Below are positions 27,718-37,298 of a DNA stretch of 64,000 nt, piece after piece. A program made the translations under genes and the position numbers. Numbering within the stretch: position 1 is the stretch's first letter; every line of letters starts with the position of its first letter. The notes below the pieces were generated by a model that worked only from the letters and a program-made list of their open reading frames with translations, made no database searches and had not been told where the DNA came from. The stretch is from Paracoccus sp. (in: a-proteobacteria) (GTDB lineage: Bacteria; Pseudomonadota; Alphaproteobacteria; Rhodobacterales; Rhodobacteraceae), in NCBI RefSeq assembly GCF_030538655.1, contig NZ_JAUNTO010000007.1, positions 81,039 to 145,038 of the forward strand, given 5' to 3'.

Positions 27718-28599
27718 ATGTCGCTGATGCCATTCCGAGTAACTTCCCGCGCCGATGTGCCGCTGGCTGATTTTCTGCAAGGTGCCTCGATCGAGGTGAT
27801 GCCGCGCACGGCTGCCGGCGTGGCTGATTTCCGCGCCATCCTGCCCGCAGGCACGCAGGTGTTCGTCGCGCATATCGATGGCACCGCCCCGGCGGATATG
27901 CAGGCCACCGTGGCCCGGCTGGCGGCCGAGGGCATGGCCCCGGTGCCGCATATCCCGGCGCGGATCGTGCCGGATCGCCCCGCGCTGGCCGATTGGGTCG
28001 CCGCCTATCGCGATGCCGGGGCCGATCAGGTGCTGTTGCTGGGCGGCGGTCTGGGTGCCCCGCGCGGCGCATTCGCCGATTCGATGCAATTGCTGGACAC
28101 CGGCCTGTTTGGCGACTTCAAGACGCTGTTCGTCGCCGGCCACCCCGAGGGCAACCGCGACATCGACCCCGCTGGCGGCGAGGCCGAGGTGATGCGCGCC
28201 CTGCGCTGGAAGGCCGATTTCGCCGAACGCACCGGCGCGGATATGCAGATCGTCACGCAATTCTGTTTCGAGGCGCAGCCGGTGATCGACTGGGCCGCAC
28301 GGTTGCAGGCCGCGGGGCTGAACATGCCGATCCGCATCGGCGTCGCTGGCCCGGCCAAGCTGCAAACCATGCTGAAATTCGCCATCATGTGCGGTGTCGG
28401 CCCGTCTTTGCGGGTGTTGCAACGCCGCGCCCGCGACGTGACCAAGCTGCTGACCCCTTATGAGCCGACCGATTTCGTCACCGCGCTGGCCCGGCACAAG
28501 GCCGCGAACCCGGATTTCCCGGTGATCGCCGCGCATATCTTCCCCTTGGGCGGGATTACCGCCAGCACCGACTGGCTGGCCCGCGCCAGCGCCGATTGA
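27718..28599 (+). CDS. Methylenetetrahydrofolate reductase-like protein
   Basis: 293 aa TIM-barrel protein of the MetF superfamily, divergent from E. coli MetF. Recognisable: FLQGASIEVMPRTAAGVADF, HIPARIV, DQVLLLGGGLGAPRGAF, FVAGHPEGNRDIDP and QIVTQFCFEAQPVIDW. Predicted to reduce methylene-THF to methyl-THF for methionine synthesis. Two close in-frame starts (27718 and 27727); AAGG lies at a suitable distance for the second. Followed by the methyl-THF methyltransferase gene 10 bp later, so product and user of methyl-THF are adjacent. Confidence 0.85.
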   Translation: MSLMPFRVTSRADVPLADFLQGASIEVMPRTAAGVADFRAILPAGTQVFVAHIDGTAPADMQATVARLAAEGMAPVPHIPARIVPDRPALADWVAAYRDAGADQVLLLGGGLGAPRGAFADSMQLLDTGLFGDFKTLFVAGHPEGNRDIDPAGGEAEVMRALRWKADFAERTGADMQIVTQFCFEAQPVIDWAARLQAAGLNMPIRIGVAGPAKLQTMLKFAIMCGVGPSLRVLQRRARDVTKLLTPYEPTDFVTALARHKAANPDFPVIAAHIFPLGGITASTDWLARASAD

Positions 28600-28609
28600 A
28601 AGGAGCATC

Positions 28610-29566
28610 ATGACCCGCACCGTTTTGGAATCCGCCACGAAAACCGTCACCATCGGCTTTGACGAGCCGTTCTGCGTTATCGGCGAACGCATCAACCCCA
28701 CGGGCCGCAAAAAGCTGGCGGCCGAGTTGGAGGCCGGGGATTTTTCCACCGTCGAAAAGGACGCGCTGGAACAGGTCGCCTGCGGCGCGGCGGTGCTGGA
28801 TATAAACGCGGGCGTCGTTTACAACAGCAACCCCAATCCGAACGAAACCGAACCGCCGCTGATGCGCCAGATGATCGAACTGGTGCAGGGGTTGGTCGAT
28901 GTGCCTTTGTGCATCGATTCCAGTGTGCCCGGCGCGCTTGAGGCCGGGCTGGCCGTCGCCAGGGGCCGTCCGCTGGTCAACAGCGTCACCGGCGAGGAGG
29001 ACCGGCTGGAACTGGTTCTGCCGCTGATCAAGAAATACAATGTGCCGGTGGTGGCGATTTCCAACGATGACACCGGCATCAGCGAAGACCCGGACGTGCG
29101 CTTTGCCGTGGCGAAAAAGATCGTCGAACGCGCCGCTGACTTTGGTATCCCGGCGCATGACATCGTGGTTGATCCGCTGGTGATGCCGGTGGGCGCGATG
29201 GCGACGGCGGGGCAGCAGGTGTTCGCGCTGGTGCGCCGCCTGCGCGACGAACTGGGCGTGAACACCACCTGCGGCGCGTCGAACATCAGCTTTGGCCTGC
29301 CCAATCGGCACGGGATCAACGCCGCCTTTCTGCCGATGGCCATTGGCGCGGGCATGACCAGCGCCATCATGAACCCGGTCCGCCCCGCCGAGATGGAGGC
29401 GATCAAGGCCGCCAACATGCTGATGAACCACGACCCGAACGGCGGCGACTGGATCAGATTCTCGCGCGTGATCGAGGCGGTCCACGCTGGCACCCCCTTT
29501 GCCGAGGCCGCGCAGGCGGCATCCCCCGCCAGTGCGGGCCGTCGCGGCGGGCGTCGTCGGGGCTGA
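28610..29566 (+). CDS. Methyltetrahydrofolate:corrinoid methyltransferase (pterin-binding)
   Basis: 318 aa pterin-binding domain protein, corresponding to the methyl-THF domain of MetH but as a separate polypeptide. Key parts: FCVIGERINPTGRKKL, GAAVLDINAGVV, PLCIDSSVPGALEAGL, LVNSVTGEED and NTTCGASNISFGLPNR. Rhodobacterales are known for split, multi-protein methionine synthase, and this would be one piece; the cobalamin and homocysteine parts are not in the window. Ends in a Gly/Arg-rich tail. Strong AAGGAG site. Confidence 0.9.
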   Translation: MTRTVLESATKTVTIGFDEPFCVIGERINPTGRKKLAAELEAGDFSTVEKDALEQVACGAAVLDINAGVVYNSNPNPNETEPPLMRQMIELVQGLVDVPLCIDSSVPGALEAGLAVARGRPLVNSVTGEEDRLELVLPLIKKYNVPVVAISNDDTGISEDPDVRFAVAKKIVERAADFGIPAHDIVVDPLVMPVGAMATAGQQVFALVRRLRDELGVNTTCGASNISFGLPNRHGINAAFLPMAIGAGMTSAIMNPVRPAEMEAIKAANMLMNHDPNGGDWIRFSRVIEAVHAGTPFAEAAQAASPASAGRRGGRRRG

Positions 29567-29602
29567 GTGATGGGGGGCTGACCCGTTGAGCCGATATGCT
29601 GG

Positions 29603-29633
29603 GGGCGGTCATCCTTGGGTGGCCGCCCTTTTT
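29603..29633 (+). terminator. Intrinsic terminator
   Basis: 9-bp stem GGGCGGTCA/TGGCCGCCC (one wobble pair) followed by TTTTT, ending the methyl-THF gene run. Confidence 0.85.
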
Positions 29634-29659
29634 GCGGGGCGCGCGGTTTGGGTGCCGGG

Positions 29660-30769
29660 TTAGCCCGCGCTGTCCGGTTCCGCGTCGGGCCTGCGGAAAC
29701 TGTGGGGCAGGCGCCCTGTGCGCGCGACAAAAGCGCGGGTGAAATGGGCCAGTCCGGTATAGCCCAGATCCCTGGAAATTTCTGTCAGAGGTTGGCGCGT
29801 GTCGCGCAGCAGGTGAACGGCGGTTTCGTGGCGCAGATCGTGGATCAGCTCGATCGCCCGCCGCCCGCGTGTCTGACGGCAGGCGCGATCCAGCGTGGCA
29901 GTGCTGACGCCAAGGGCATCGGCCAGCTCCCCGATGGTTCGCCCGCCGCCCAGTTCACCGGCGGCCAGTTGCATAAAACGATCCACCAGCGGCAAATTCG
30001 GCAGGCTGTGTGTCAGTGCCGCAGGCTGACGGGCAGGCGGGTCCAGCCGTGACAGCCGCACCGCCAGCAGGCCCAGATGGCAGGTCACGGCGGCACGGGC
30101 ATCCGCCGTGTCGCGGGCCGTTTCCACCGCCAGATCCGACAGCGTGACCTGCAAGGCATGGGCTTCGTCACCAATGCTGCCCAGAACCGGGTGGCTTGGC
30201 AGGGCAGGTGTCAGGTCGGTGCACAGATCAGCCCCGAACAACAGCACATGGCCCCGCGCCTGACCCAAGGGCAGCGTGGCAAAGCCGGTGCCGGCCGGCA
30301 GAAACTGCACCGAGCCGGGACCAAGGATCAGGCGGCGGCGCGGGAAATCCAGTTGCAGCGCGCCGCCCGTCACCCAGATCAGCACATGATCGACACGGGT
30401 GCGCGGCTGCGGCGGCGTGCTGCGCGCGCCCCAGATGAACCCCTCAAGCGGCAGCAGGCGCAGCCCGTTCAGGCGTGGCACCGGATGCTGCGCAAGGGGG
30501 CGGTCCTGCACCGGCAAAACCGCCGCCATGCTGTCGTGATCGGCGTTTGTTTCGGGCGGCACCACGGCGGCAGGCACGGCGCGCGGATAGAGCGCCCGCC
30601 CCTCGGGGATGTAACCGGCGGTAATGTTGGCACGTGCAAGCCTGCCACTGCCGACCTGTTCGGCGGGCAGGCTGACACCGGATTGGGTCAGCCCTTTGAA
30701 CCGGCTGGGGGTAAAGGGCCACCCACCGCCGGAAAAGATGCGACCTGCGCCGGGTGTATGCATGGCCAT
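29660..30769 (-). CDS. AraC family transcriptional regulator
   Basis: 369 aa from the ATG at 30769. An N-terminal cupin-like sensing region (DHVLIWVTGGALQLDF, LGPGSVQFLPAGTGF) is followed by the double helix-turn-helix DNA-binding domain: IGELADALGVSTATLDRACR and LTEISRDLGYTGLAHFTRAF. The start is uncertain: the first 79 residues are proline/glycine-rich without a known domain, and an ATG at 30532 would give a standard 290-aa protein. Codon use in the extra part still looks coding. Target genes unknown. Confidence 0.85.
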   Translation of the reverse strand: MAMHTPGAGRIFSGGGWPFTPSRFKGLTQSGVSLPAEQVGSGRLARANITAGYIPEGRALYPRAVPAAVVPPETNADHDSMAAVLPVQDRPLAQHPVPRLNGLRLLPLEGFIWGARSTPPQPRTRVDHVLIWVTGGALQLDFPRRRLILGPGSVQFLPAGTGFATLPLGQARGHVLLFGADLCTDLTPALPSHPVLGSIGDEAHALQVTLSDLAVETARDTADARAAVTCHLGLLAVRLSRLDPPARQPAALTHSLPNLPLVDRFMQLAAGELGGGRTIGELADALGVSTATLDRACRQTRGRRAIELIHDLRHETAVHLLRDTRQPLTEISRDLGYTGLAHFTRAFVARTGRLPHSFRRPDAEPDSAG

Positions 30770-30896
30770 TGACAACCTGTGATTGCACCGTCTTCGGCGG
30801 ATTATTGCCGATCAAATGCGGATCACAAAGTATTAGTTGCAGAAAATGTCAATGATTTTGGGGCTGTTGCCTTCCTGACGCAGTGGGAACCTTGCG

Positions 30897-31778
30897 TCAT
30901 CCGACCGGCCAGTCCTGCCAACCCTTCATTCGCGCCCGAAACCAGCTTCGCTGCGATTTGGCGTATTGACGGGTGGCGATGATCGCGCGCTCGGTTGCTT
31001 GGGGCAGCGTCAGTTCGCCACGCAGATGCGCGATCAGCTCGGGCGCGCCGATGGCCCGCGCCCATTGCGCGCGCTGATCCCAAAGCGGCAGCATGGCCCG
31101 CGCTTCGTCCAGCGCGCCAGTGGCCATCATGGTGTGGAACCGCCGCTCGATCCGATCCGCCAGCCAGTCGCGATCCGCCTGCAAGACAAGGCGCGTGGCG
31201 GCATCCGGCCCGATCAGCGGCGGCGGCGTGTCGGCCTGCCATTCCGCCAGACCGCGCCCGGTGGCCTGCAATACCTCCCACGCGCGCTGGACGCGGGCCG
31301 GGTTCAGGCAGTCGATCCGCCCGCGCGTCAGCGGGTCCAGCGCGGCGACCATGGCGGCCAGCCCGCCGTCGCCCGCCAGCAGGGCATCACCTGCCGCGCG
31401 AATCTGGGGCGGCACCGGCGGCACCCAGGCCAGCCCCTCGGTCAGCGCGGTCAGATACAGGCCGGTGCCGCCGACCACGATCAGCCGCTGCCCGTCCGCG
31501 ACCAGCGCACGCACATCGGCCAGCCAGTCGCCCACCGAATAGGCCCGCCCCGGCGCGACATGCCCATACAGCCGATGCGGCGCCTGCATTTCCTCGGCAG
31601 GCGAGGGGCGCGCGGTCAGCACCCGCCAGCAGGCCCAGATCTGCAAGGCGTCGGCATTCACGATCACCCCGCCCTGCGCCTGCGCGACCGCCAGGGCCAG
31701 CGCCGACTTGCCGCTGGCCGTCGGACCGGCGATCAGCAGGTGCCTGTCGGACGGGATTTGGGGAAACTGTTGCGTCAT
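30897..31778 (-). CDS. miaA: tRNA dimethylallyltransferase
   Basis: 293 aa. Adds dimethylallyl to A37 of tRNAs reading UNN codons. P-loop [17 protein letters not shown] (residues 14-30), [18 protein letters not shown] and C-terminal [12 protein letters not shown]. Divergent from pyrH with a shared 76-bp control region. Nothing odd. Confidence 0.95.
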   Translation of the reverse strand: MTQQFPQIPSDRHLLIAGPTASGKSALALAVAQAQGGVIVNADALQIWACWRVLTARPSPAEEMQAPHRLYGHVAPGRAYSVGDWLADVRALVADGQRLIVVGGTGLYLTALTEGLAWVPPVPPQIRAAGDALLAGDGGLAAMVAALDPLTRGRIDCLNPARVQRAWEVLQATGRGLAEWQADTPPPLIGPDAATRLVLQADRDWLADRIERRFHTMMATGALDEARAMLPLWDQRAQWARAIGAPELIAHLRGELTLPQATERAIIATRQYAKSQRSWFRARMKGWQDWPVG

Positions 31779-31854
31779 GTCACCTTGCGCCCGGTTGAAC
31801 CCGCGCCGGTTTTGCGACATTTTCCCGCCCAAGGAAACACAGGGGGCCAGAAAG

Positions 31855-32589
31855 ATGACAGATTCCAACGGGGCACGGCCCACCAGCTATAACCGCGTCA
31901 TGCTGAAGATTTCCGGCGAGGCGCTGATGGGCGATCAGGGCTTTGGCCTGCATCCGCCCACCGTCGCCCGCATCGCCAACGAGGTCGAATCGGTCGCCAA
32001 GATGGGGGTCGAGGTGTGTATGGTCATCGGCGGCGGCAACATCTTCCGCGGCCTTCAGGGCAGCGCGCAGGGGATGGAGCGCACCACCGCCGACTATATG
32101 GGGATGCTGGCTACCGTCATGAACGCGCTGGCCATGCAATCCGCGCTAGAGGCCAAGGGCCTGCACTGCCGGGTGATTTCCGCCATCCGCATGGATGAGG
32201 TCTGCGAACCCTACATCCGCCGCCGCGCCGTCCGGCATCTGGAAAAGAAACGGATCATCATCTTTGCCGCCGGCACCGGCAACCCATATTTTACCACCGA
32301 CACCGCCGCCACGCTGCGCGCCAATGAAATGGGCTGCGAGGCGATCTTCAAGGGCACCAAGGTCGATGGCGTTTATGACAAAGACCCCAAGAAATTCCCC
32401 GATGCCAAACGCTATGACGACGTGACCTATGACGAGGTGCTGCAAAAGCATCTGGGGGTGATGGACGCATCCGCCATCGCGCTGGCCCGCGACAACCGCC
32501 TGCCGATCATCGTGTTTTCGCTGGACGAACCGGGCGGCTTCCGCTCGATCCTGTCGGGGCAGGGCACCTATACCCGCGTGCATATCTGA
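31855..32589 (+). CDS. pyrH: Uridylate kinase
   Basis: 244 aa amino-acid-kinase-fold UMP kinase, hexameric, pyrimidine nucleotide synthesis. Motifs: [31 protein letters not shown] and [17 protein letters not shown]. The ATG at 31855 gives the usual start. Frr, its common partner, is not downstream; instead an ion channel gene begins 3 bp after the stop. Confidence 0.97.
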   Translation: MTDSNGARPTSYNRVMLKISGEALMGDQGFGLHPPTVARIANEVESVAKMGVEVCMVIGGGNIFRGLQGSAQGMERTTADYMGMLATVMNALAMQSALEAKGLHCRVISAIRMDEVCEPYIRRRAVRHLEKKRIIIFAAGTGNPYFTTDTAATLRANEMGCEAIFKGTKVDGVYDKDPKKFPDAKRYDDVTYDEVLQKHLGVMDASAIALARDNRLPIIVFSLDEPGGFRSILSGQGTYTRVHI

Positions 32590-32592
32590 CAG

Positions 32593-33378
32593 ATGGGCTT
32601 GCGCGACCGTATCGGCCAGATCATTTATGGCAAAGCTGCGCAGATGTTCATCACCTGCGTAATCCTGTTCAACGCGCTGGTGCTGGGGCTGGAAACCTCG
32701 GGCACGATCATGGCACAGGCGGGGCCGCTGATTCTGGCGCTGGATATGCTGTGCCTGACGATCTTTGTGGCTGAAATCGCAGCCAAGATGTTCGCCAGCG
32801 GCTGGCGCTTTTTCCGCGATGGCTGGAACCTGTTCGATTTCGTCGTGGTCGGCATTGCCCTGATGCCTGCCACGCAGGGCTTGTCTGTCCTGCGCGCCTT
32901 GCGGGTGCTGCGATTGTTGCGGGTCGTTTCGGTCACACCGCGCCTGCGCCGCGTGGTCGAAGGCTTTCTGGCCGCGCTGCCCGGCATGGCTAGCGTTTTC
33001 CTGCTGATGGGGATCATTTTCTACGTCGGCGCCGTCATCGCGACCAAGCTGTTTGCCACCGCCTTTCCTGAATGGTTCGGCGATCTGGGCAATTCAGCCT
33101 ATACGCTGTTTCAGGTCATGACGCTGGAAAGCTGGTCGATGGGCATCGTCCGTCCGGTGATGGAAAGCTATCCCTATGCCTGGCTGTTCTTTGTGCCCTT
33201 CATCCTTGTGACCACCTTCGCGGTGATGAACCTTGTCGTGGGTCTTATCGTGAACTCCATGCAAGAGGCGCATCAGGAAGAAGAAAGCGAAGCGACCGAA
33301 GCTTATCGCGATCAGGTTCTGGCCCGGCTGACCGCGATCGAAAAACAGCTTGCCCGGCGCGATCAATCACCCGACTGA
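32593..33378 (+). CDS. Voltage-gated sodium channel, BacNav type
   Basis: 261 aa, a single six-helix channel subunit that forms homotetramers. S4 voltage sensor with arginines every third residue (LRALRVLRLLRVVSVTPRLR) and the pore selectivity filter TLESWSMG, the same as in well-known bacterial Nav channels such as NavAb. A charged C-terminal segment (EAHQEEESEATEAYRDQVLA) fits the neck and coiled coil of that family. Starts 3 bp after pyrH, so likely co-transcribed. Sodium selectivity is inferred from the filter. Confidence 0.9.
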   Translation: MGLRDRIGQIIYGKAAQMFITCVILFNALVLGLETSGTIMAQAGPLILALDMLCLTIFVAEIAAKMFASGWRFFRDGWNLFDFVVVGIALMPATQGLSVLRALRVLRLLRVVSVTPRLRRVVEGFLAALPGMASVFLLMGIIFYVGAVIATKLFATAFPEWFGDLGNSAYTLFQVMTLESWSMGIVRPVMESYPYAWLFFVPFILVTTFAVMNLVVGLIVNSMQEAHQEEESEATEAYRDQVLARLTAIEKQLARRDQSPD

Positions 33379-33522
33379 CGGTCCCGGTTTCTTGTCTGGG
33401 GTAAGACCCTTCGGTGATCGTCTGGTGATCTGCCCGGCGCATGGAGCCGTCGCCGGGCTTGCCCCCGGATGCGGGCGGCGTGTAATCAGGGGCGAAACGC
33501 CATTAACAAAGGTCACCCCACC

Positions 33523-34554
33523 ATGCGCATCTGTCAGGATCTTGCCGCCGCCATCGGAAACACGCCGCTGATCCGGCTGAAACGCGCCAGCGAGGAAACC
33601 GGGTGCGAGATTTTGGGCAAGGCCGAATTCATGAACCCCGGCCAGTCGATCAAGGACCGCGCCGCATTGTATATCATCCGCGACGCGGTGGCGCGCGGTG
33701 CGCTGAAGCCCGGTGGCACCATTGTCGAGGGCACGGCGGGTAACACCGGCATCGGGCTGGCGCTGGTGGGGGCCTCGATGGGGTTCAAATCGGTGATCGT
33801 CATTCCTGAAACCCAAAGTCAGGAAAAGAAAGACATGCTGCGGCTGGCGGGGGCAATCCTGGTCGAAGTGCCTGCCGCGCCTTATAAAAACCCGAACAAT
33901 TATGTCCGCTATTCCGGCCGCTTGGCCGAGGCGCTGGCGAAAACCGAACCTAATGGCGTTATCTGGGCCAATCAGTTCGACAATGTGGCCAACCGTCAGG
34001 CGCATCTGGAAACCACCGGGCCAGAGATCTGGGAACAGACCGGCGGCAAGGTGGATGGTTTCGTCTGCGCCGTCGGCTCGGGCGGGACGCTGGCCGGGGT
34101 TGGGATGGCCTTGCAGCCCAAGGGGGTGAAGATCGGCCTTGCCGACCCCGAGGGCGCGGCGCTGTATTCCTTTTATACCACGGGCGCATTTGACGCGCCG
34201 GGCACCTCGATCACCGAAGGCATCGGCCAGTCGCGCATCACCGCCAATCTTGAAGGCTTTACCCCTGATTTCAACTGGCGGATCAGCGATGCCGAGGCGC
34301 TGCCAATCCTGTTTGATATGGCCGAACACGAAGGGCTGAACCTTGGCGGATCGTCGGGCATCAACGTCGCTGGTGCGATCCGCATGGCGCGCGAGATGGG
34401 GCCGGGCCACACCATCGTGACGGTGCTGTGCGATTCCGGCTCACGCTATCAGAGCAAGCTGTATAACCCGGAATTTCTGCGCGCCAAAGGATTGCCGGTG
34501 CCGGAATGGCTGGTCGCTGAAAAGCCCGTGATGCCCGAAGTTTACGAGGACTGA
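33523..34554 (+). CDS. cysK: Cysteine synthase A (O-acetylserine sulfhydrylase)
   Basis: 343 aa PLP enzyme of fold type II. PLP lysine in NPGQSIKDRAALYI, substrate loop EGTAGNTGIGLA, and GGSSGINVAGA. Produces cysteine from O-acetylserine and sulfide. The 144-bp upstream gap contains an 8-bp stem (GCCCGGCG/CGCCGGGC, 33432-33458) that could end the channel transcript or act as a leader hairpin. Followed six bases later by the mechanosensitive channel gene. Confidence 0.93.
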   Translation: MRICQDLAAAIGNTPLIRLKRASEETGCEILGKAEFMNPGQSIKDRAALYIIRDAVARGALKPGGTIVEGTAGNTGIGLALVGASMGFKSVIVIPETQSQEKKDMLRLAGAILVEVPAAPYKNPNNYVRYSGRLAEALAKTEPNGVIWANQFDNVANRQAHLETTGPEIWEQTGGKVDGFVCAVGSGGTLAGVGMALQPKGVKIGLADPEGAALYSFYTTGAFDAPGTSITEGIGQSRITANLEGFTPDFNWRISDAEALPILFDMAEHEGLNLGGSSGINVAGAIRMAREMGPGHTIVTVLCDSGSRYQSKLYNPEFLRAKGLPVPEWLVAEKPVMPEVYED

Positions 34555-34560
34555 TCCCGC

Positions 34561-37074
34561 ATGTTCCGCCACGCCTTTTCCGTCTTTCTGACGGTTCTTT
34601 TGCTTTGGTCCGGTGCGGCGCTGGCGCAGCAGGCGCCCGAGACGCCTCAGATCGACTATAACGCGTGGAACCAGTTTGCCGAACAGGCCGAAGATACGGT
34701 TGCGGCGGGCACGGCGACCAACGCGGAACTGGCCGATCTGCGGGCGCGTCTTGTCGAATGGCGCGAACAGTTCGCCGCGGGCCAGAACCTCAATGCCAGC
34801 CGCATCGCGACGGTGCGCGACCAGATCGAGGCGCTTGGCCCCGCCCCCGCCGAAGGCGCAACCGAAGACGAAGAGATTGCCACCCGCCGCACCACACTGA
34901 ACACACAACTGTCGGAATTGCAGGCCCCGCGCGTGGCCGCCAACGAAGCCTACAGCCGGGCCGATGCCATCGTGCGCTCGATCGACACGCTCAGCGCGCT
35001 GCGGCAGGCAGGCGAACTGGCCCGCGCCTCGCCCAGCCCACTGAACCCGGTAAACTGGCCGGATGCGTGGTCGGAAACAGTCCGGCTGGTCACGACCATT
35101 GCGTCGGACATGCAGGCGCGGGCGCAGGCGCGCGGCGGCTGGGGTAATTTTCAGGGAAATCTGCCCAATGTGCTGGGTTATCTGATTGCGGCGGTCATTC
35201 TGCTGGGGGCGGGGCGGCGCTGGATCGATTCCCTGCCGTCGCGGTTGTCCGCACAAACCTCGGTGCATTCGCGGGCGGTGATCGGGTTTGTGGTTTCGCT
35301 GGGGCAGATCGCCATCCCGCTGATCGGCATCGTGCTGGGCATTGCGGCGCTGAATGCCACTGGAATATTCGGTGATTATACCACGCCGATTCTGCAAAGC
35401 GTGCCAATGGCCGGGATGATCCTGTTTGGCGGGCGCTGGATCGTGAGGCAGGCATTTTCGCACACACCCATCGCCTATGCCACGCTGACCCTGCCCGACA
35501 AGGAACGCGACGCCGTGCGCGTTACGGCCACGATCCTTGCCACGCTGACGGCACTGCACCATATCGCGGCATCGTCTATTCTGCCGCTGTCGGGCTTTAA
35601 TGACGGAAGCGAAGCATCCGGTCGCATTCCCTTTGAGATCGACGAATCCGCTGCGGGTGTCCTGCATTTCATCCTGATCCTTCCGGCGGCGCTGCTGTTG
35701 TTCCGGCTGGGCAATATCCTGCGCAATCTGGTCATGTGGGACGGAACCGAGCAACCGCCCTATCGCGCGCGCATCCTGACGATGGCCGGGGGGCTGTCGC
35801 GGCTGATCGCGGTGGTTGCGGTGGTCGCTGCGGCGGCGGGACTGATCACCGGGGCCAATGCGCTGCTGTGGCCGTGGATCATATCGCTGGCGCTGATCTG
35901 CCTGCTGATTCTGTTGCAGGATTTCAGCGCCGACCTGTTCGAGATGTTCACCCGCGGACGCGAGGGCGCGCGCGACGGGCTTGGCCCGGTGCTGATCGGC
36001 TTTGCGCTGATCCTGCTGTCCACGCCCATCTTTGCGCTGATCTGGGGCGCGCGCCGCTCTGATCTGTCCGAGTGGTGGACGCGCATCGGGCAGGGGGTGT
36101 CGCTGGGCGGTATATCACTGTCGCCGGGCGCGGTGCTGACCTTTTTAATCGTCTTTGCCATCGGCTATTCCGGCACCCGGTTTGTTCAGGGCGTGTTTCG
36201 CAATACGATCCTGCCCAAAACGCGGCTGGATGCCGGCGGACAGAATGCGATGGTGTCGGGTATCGGCTATATCGGGATATTTCTGGCAGCACTGCTGGCG
36301 ATCACCTCGGCCGGGATTGACCTGTCATCGCTGGCCATCGTGGCCGGGGCGCTGTCGGTCGGTGTCGGTTTCGGGATGCAGAACATCGTGTCGAACTTTG
36401 TGTCCGGCATCATTCTGCTGATCGAACGGCCGATCAGCGTCGGCGACTGGATCAGCGTTGGCAACGATCAAGGCATCGTGCGGCGTATCTCGGTGCGGTC
36501 AACCGAGGTGGAAACCTTTGATCGCACGCAGGTCATCGTTCCCAACAGCAACCTTATCAGCCAGCCGGTTACGAACTGGACGCGGGGCAGTCAGGCCGGG
36601 CGGATCATCATTCCTATCGGCGTCGGCTATAACAGCGATACCCGCAAGGTCGCGGCGATTTTGCGCGAAATTATCGAGGATCAGCCGACAGTTACCATCG
36701 ACCCGCCGCCTGCCGTGGTGCTGCGCAGTCTGGGGGCGGACAGCCTGAATTTCGAAATCCGCGCGATCCTGTCAGATGTCAGCGGGGGTGTCGGCGTCAC
36801 GTCAGAGGTGCTGCATCAGGTGGTCGCGCGTTTTGCCAAGGAAGGGATCGAGATCCCCTTTGCGCAGCGCGACATCTGGCTGCGCAACCCGGAAACGCTG
36901 ACCGGGGCGATCACAGGGACAGGGCAGGCCGCCGCCACGCCAGAGGCGCCAAAACCGCCGCCCGCGCCAGAAGATGCGCCCGCCGCCGAACCGCAGGTCA
37001 TCGACCCGAGGCTGGACGATCCGCCGTTGACGGGGGACGGTGAGTCCGCCGGTGACGGGAGCGAGGGGCGCTAG
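34561..37074 (+). CDS. Large MscS/MscK-type mechanosensitive channel with DUF3772 domain
   Basis: 837 aa. Signal peptide (residues 1-22, ending AALAQ), a periplasmic helical DUF3772-like domain (about 30-170), many membrane helices (about 200-560), then the MscS core: GVGFGMQNIVSNFVSGIIL, ERPISVGDWI and VPNSNLISQPVTNWT. The C-terminal tail is proline/acid-rich (PPPAPEDAPAAEPQ). It should open under membrane tension to release solutes. Closely follows cysK but a functional link is not evident. Confidence 0.9.
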   Translation: MFRHAFSVFLTVLLLWSGAALAQQAPETPQIDYNAWNQFAEQAEDTVAAGTATNAELADLRARLVEWREQFAAGQNLNASRIATVRDQIEALGPAPAEGATEDEEIATRRTTLNTQLSELQAPRVAANEAYSRADAIVRSIDTLSALRQAGELARASPSPLNPVNWPDAWSETVRLVTTIASDMQARAQARGGWGNFQGNLPNVLGYLIAAVILLGAGRRWIDSLPSRLSAQTSVHSRAVIGFVVSLGQIAIPLIGIVLGIAALNATGIFGDYTTPILQSVPMAGMILFGGRWIVRQAFSHTPIAYATLTLPDKERDAVRVTATILATLTALHHIAASSILPLSGFNDGSEASGRIPFEIDESAAGVLHFILILPAALLLFRLGNILRNLVMWDGTEQPPYRARILTMAGGLSRLIAVVAVVAAAAGLITGANALLWPWIISLALICLLILLQDFSADLFEMFTRGREGARDGLGPVLIGFALILLSTPIFALIWGARRSDLSEWWTRIGQGVSLGGISLSPGAVLTFLIVFAIGYSGTRFVQGVFRNTILPKTRLDAGGQNAMVSGIGYIGIFLAALLAITSAGIDLSSLAIVAGALSVGVGFGMQNIVSNFVSGIILLIERPISVGDWISVGNDQGIVRRISVRSTEVETFDRTQVIVPNSNLISQPVTNWTRGSQAGRIIIPIGVGYNSDTRKVAAILREIIEDQPTVTIDPPPAVVLRSLGADSLNFEIRAILSDVSGGVGVTSEVLHQVVARFAKEGIEIPFAQRDIWLRNPETLTGAITGTGQAAATPEAPKPPPAPEDAPAAEPQVIDPRLDDPPLTGDGESAGDGSEGR

Positions 37075-37088
37075 ATCCAAGAGCGACG

Positions 37089-37116
37089 GTGGCACCTGCA
37101 CAAAGGCAGGTGCCAC
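37089..37116 (+). terminator. Strong hairpin after the MscS-type gene
   Basis: Perfect 11-bp stem GTGGCACCTGC/GCAGGTGCCAC with 6-nt loop, 14 bases after the stop. No T-run follows, so its role as a terminator is probable but not certain. An 18-bp perfect palindrome (CCCGTTGCG/CGCAACGGG) lies just downstream at 37133-37150. Confidence 0.55.
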
Positions 37117-37141
37117 GACACCCGACAGGCCGCCCGTTGCG

Positions 37142-37274
37142 CGCAACGGGGGCGTGCGTTGCGCTGTGATCCGGGCAACGGAGGGATCGCGAAACGGCCA
37201 ACTTTTGCTGGGAAATCGGCTGCACCACCTGTGCACAACCCGTGCACAGGCCGTACACAACCTGTACACAGGCC
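37142..37274 (+). repeat. Intergenic element B: hairpin plus five 11-bp direct units
   Basis: Same architecture as 19349-19481: hairpin CGCAACG-N8-CGTTGCG (37142-37163), then from 37220 the units CTGCACCACCT, GTGCACAACCC, GTGCACAGGCC, GTACACAACCT, GTACACAGGCC. By gapless comparison the array matches element A at 48 of 55 positions, and the order CTGCAC, GTGCAC, GTGCAC, GTACAC, GTACAC is the same. It lies between convergent genes. A GC hairpin AGGCCGC/GCGGCCT (37270-37290) closes it. Confidence 0.8.
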
Positions 37275-37298
37275 GCGCGCGTTGCGGCCTGTCTTTGG

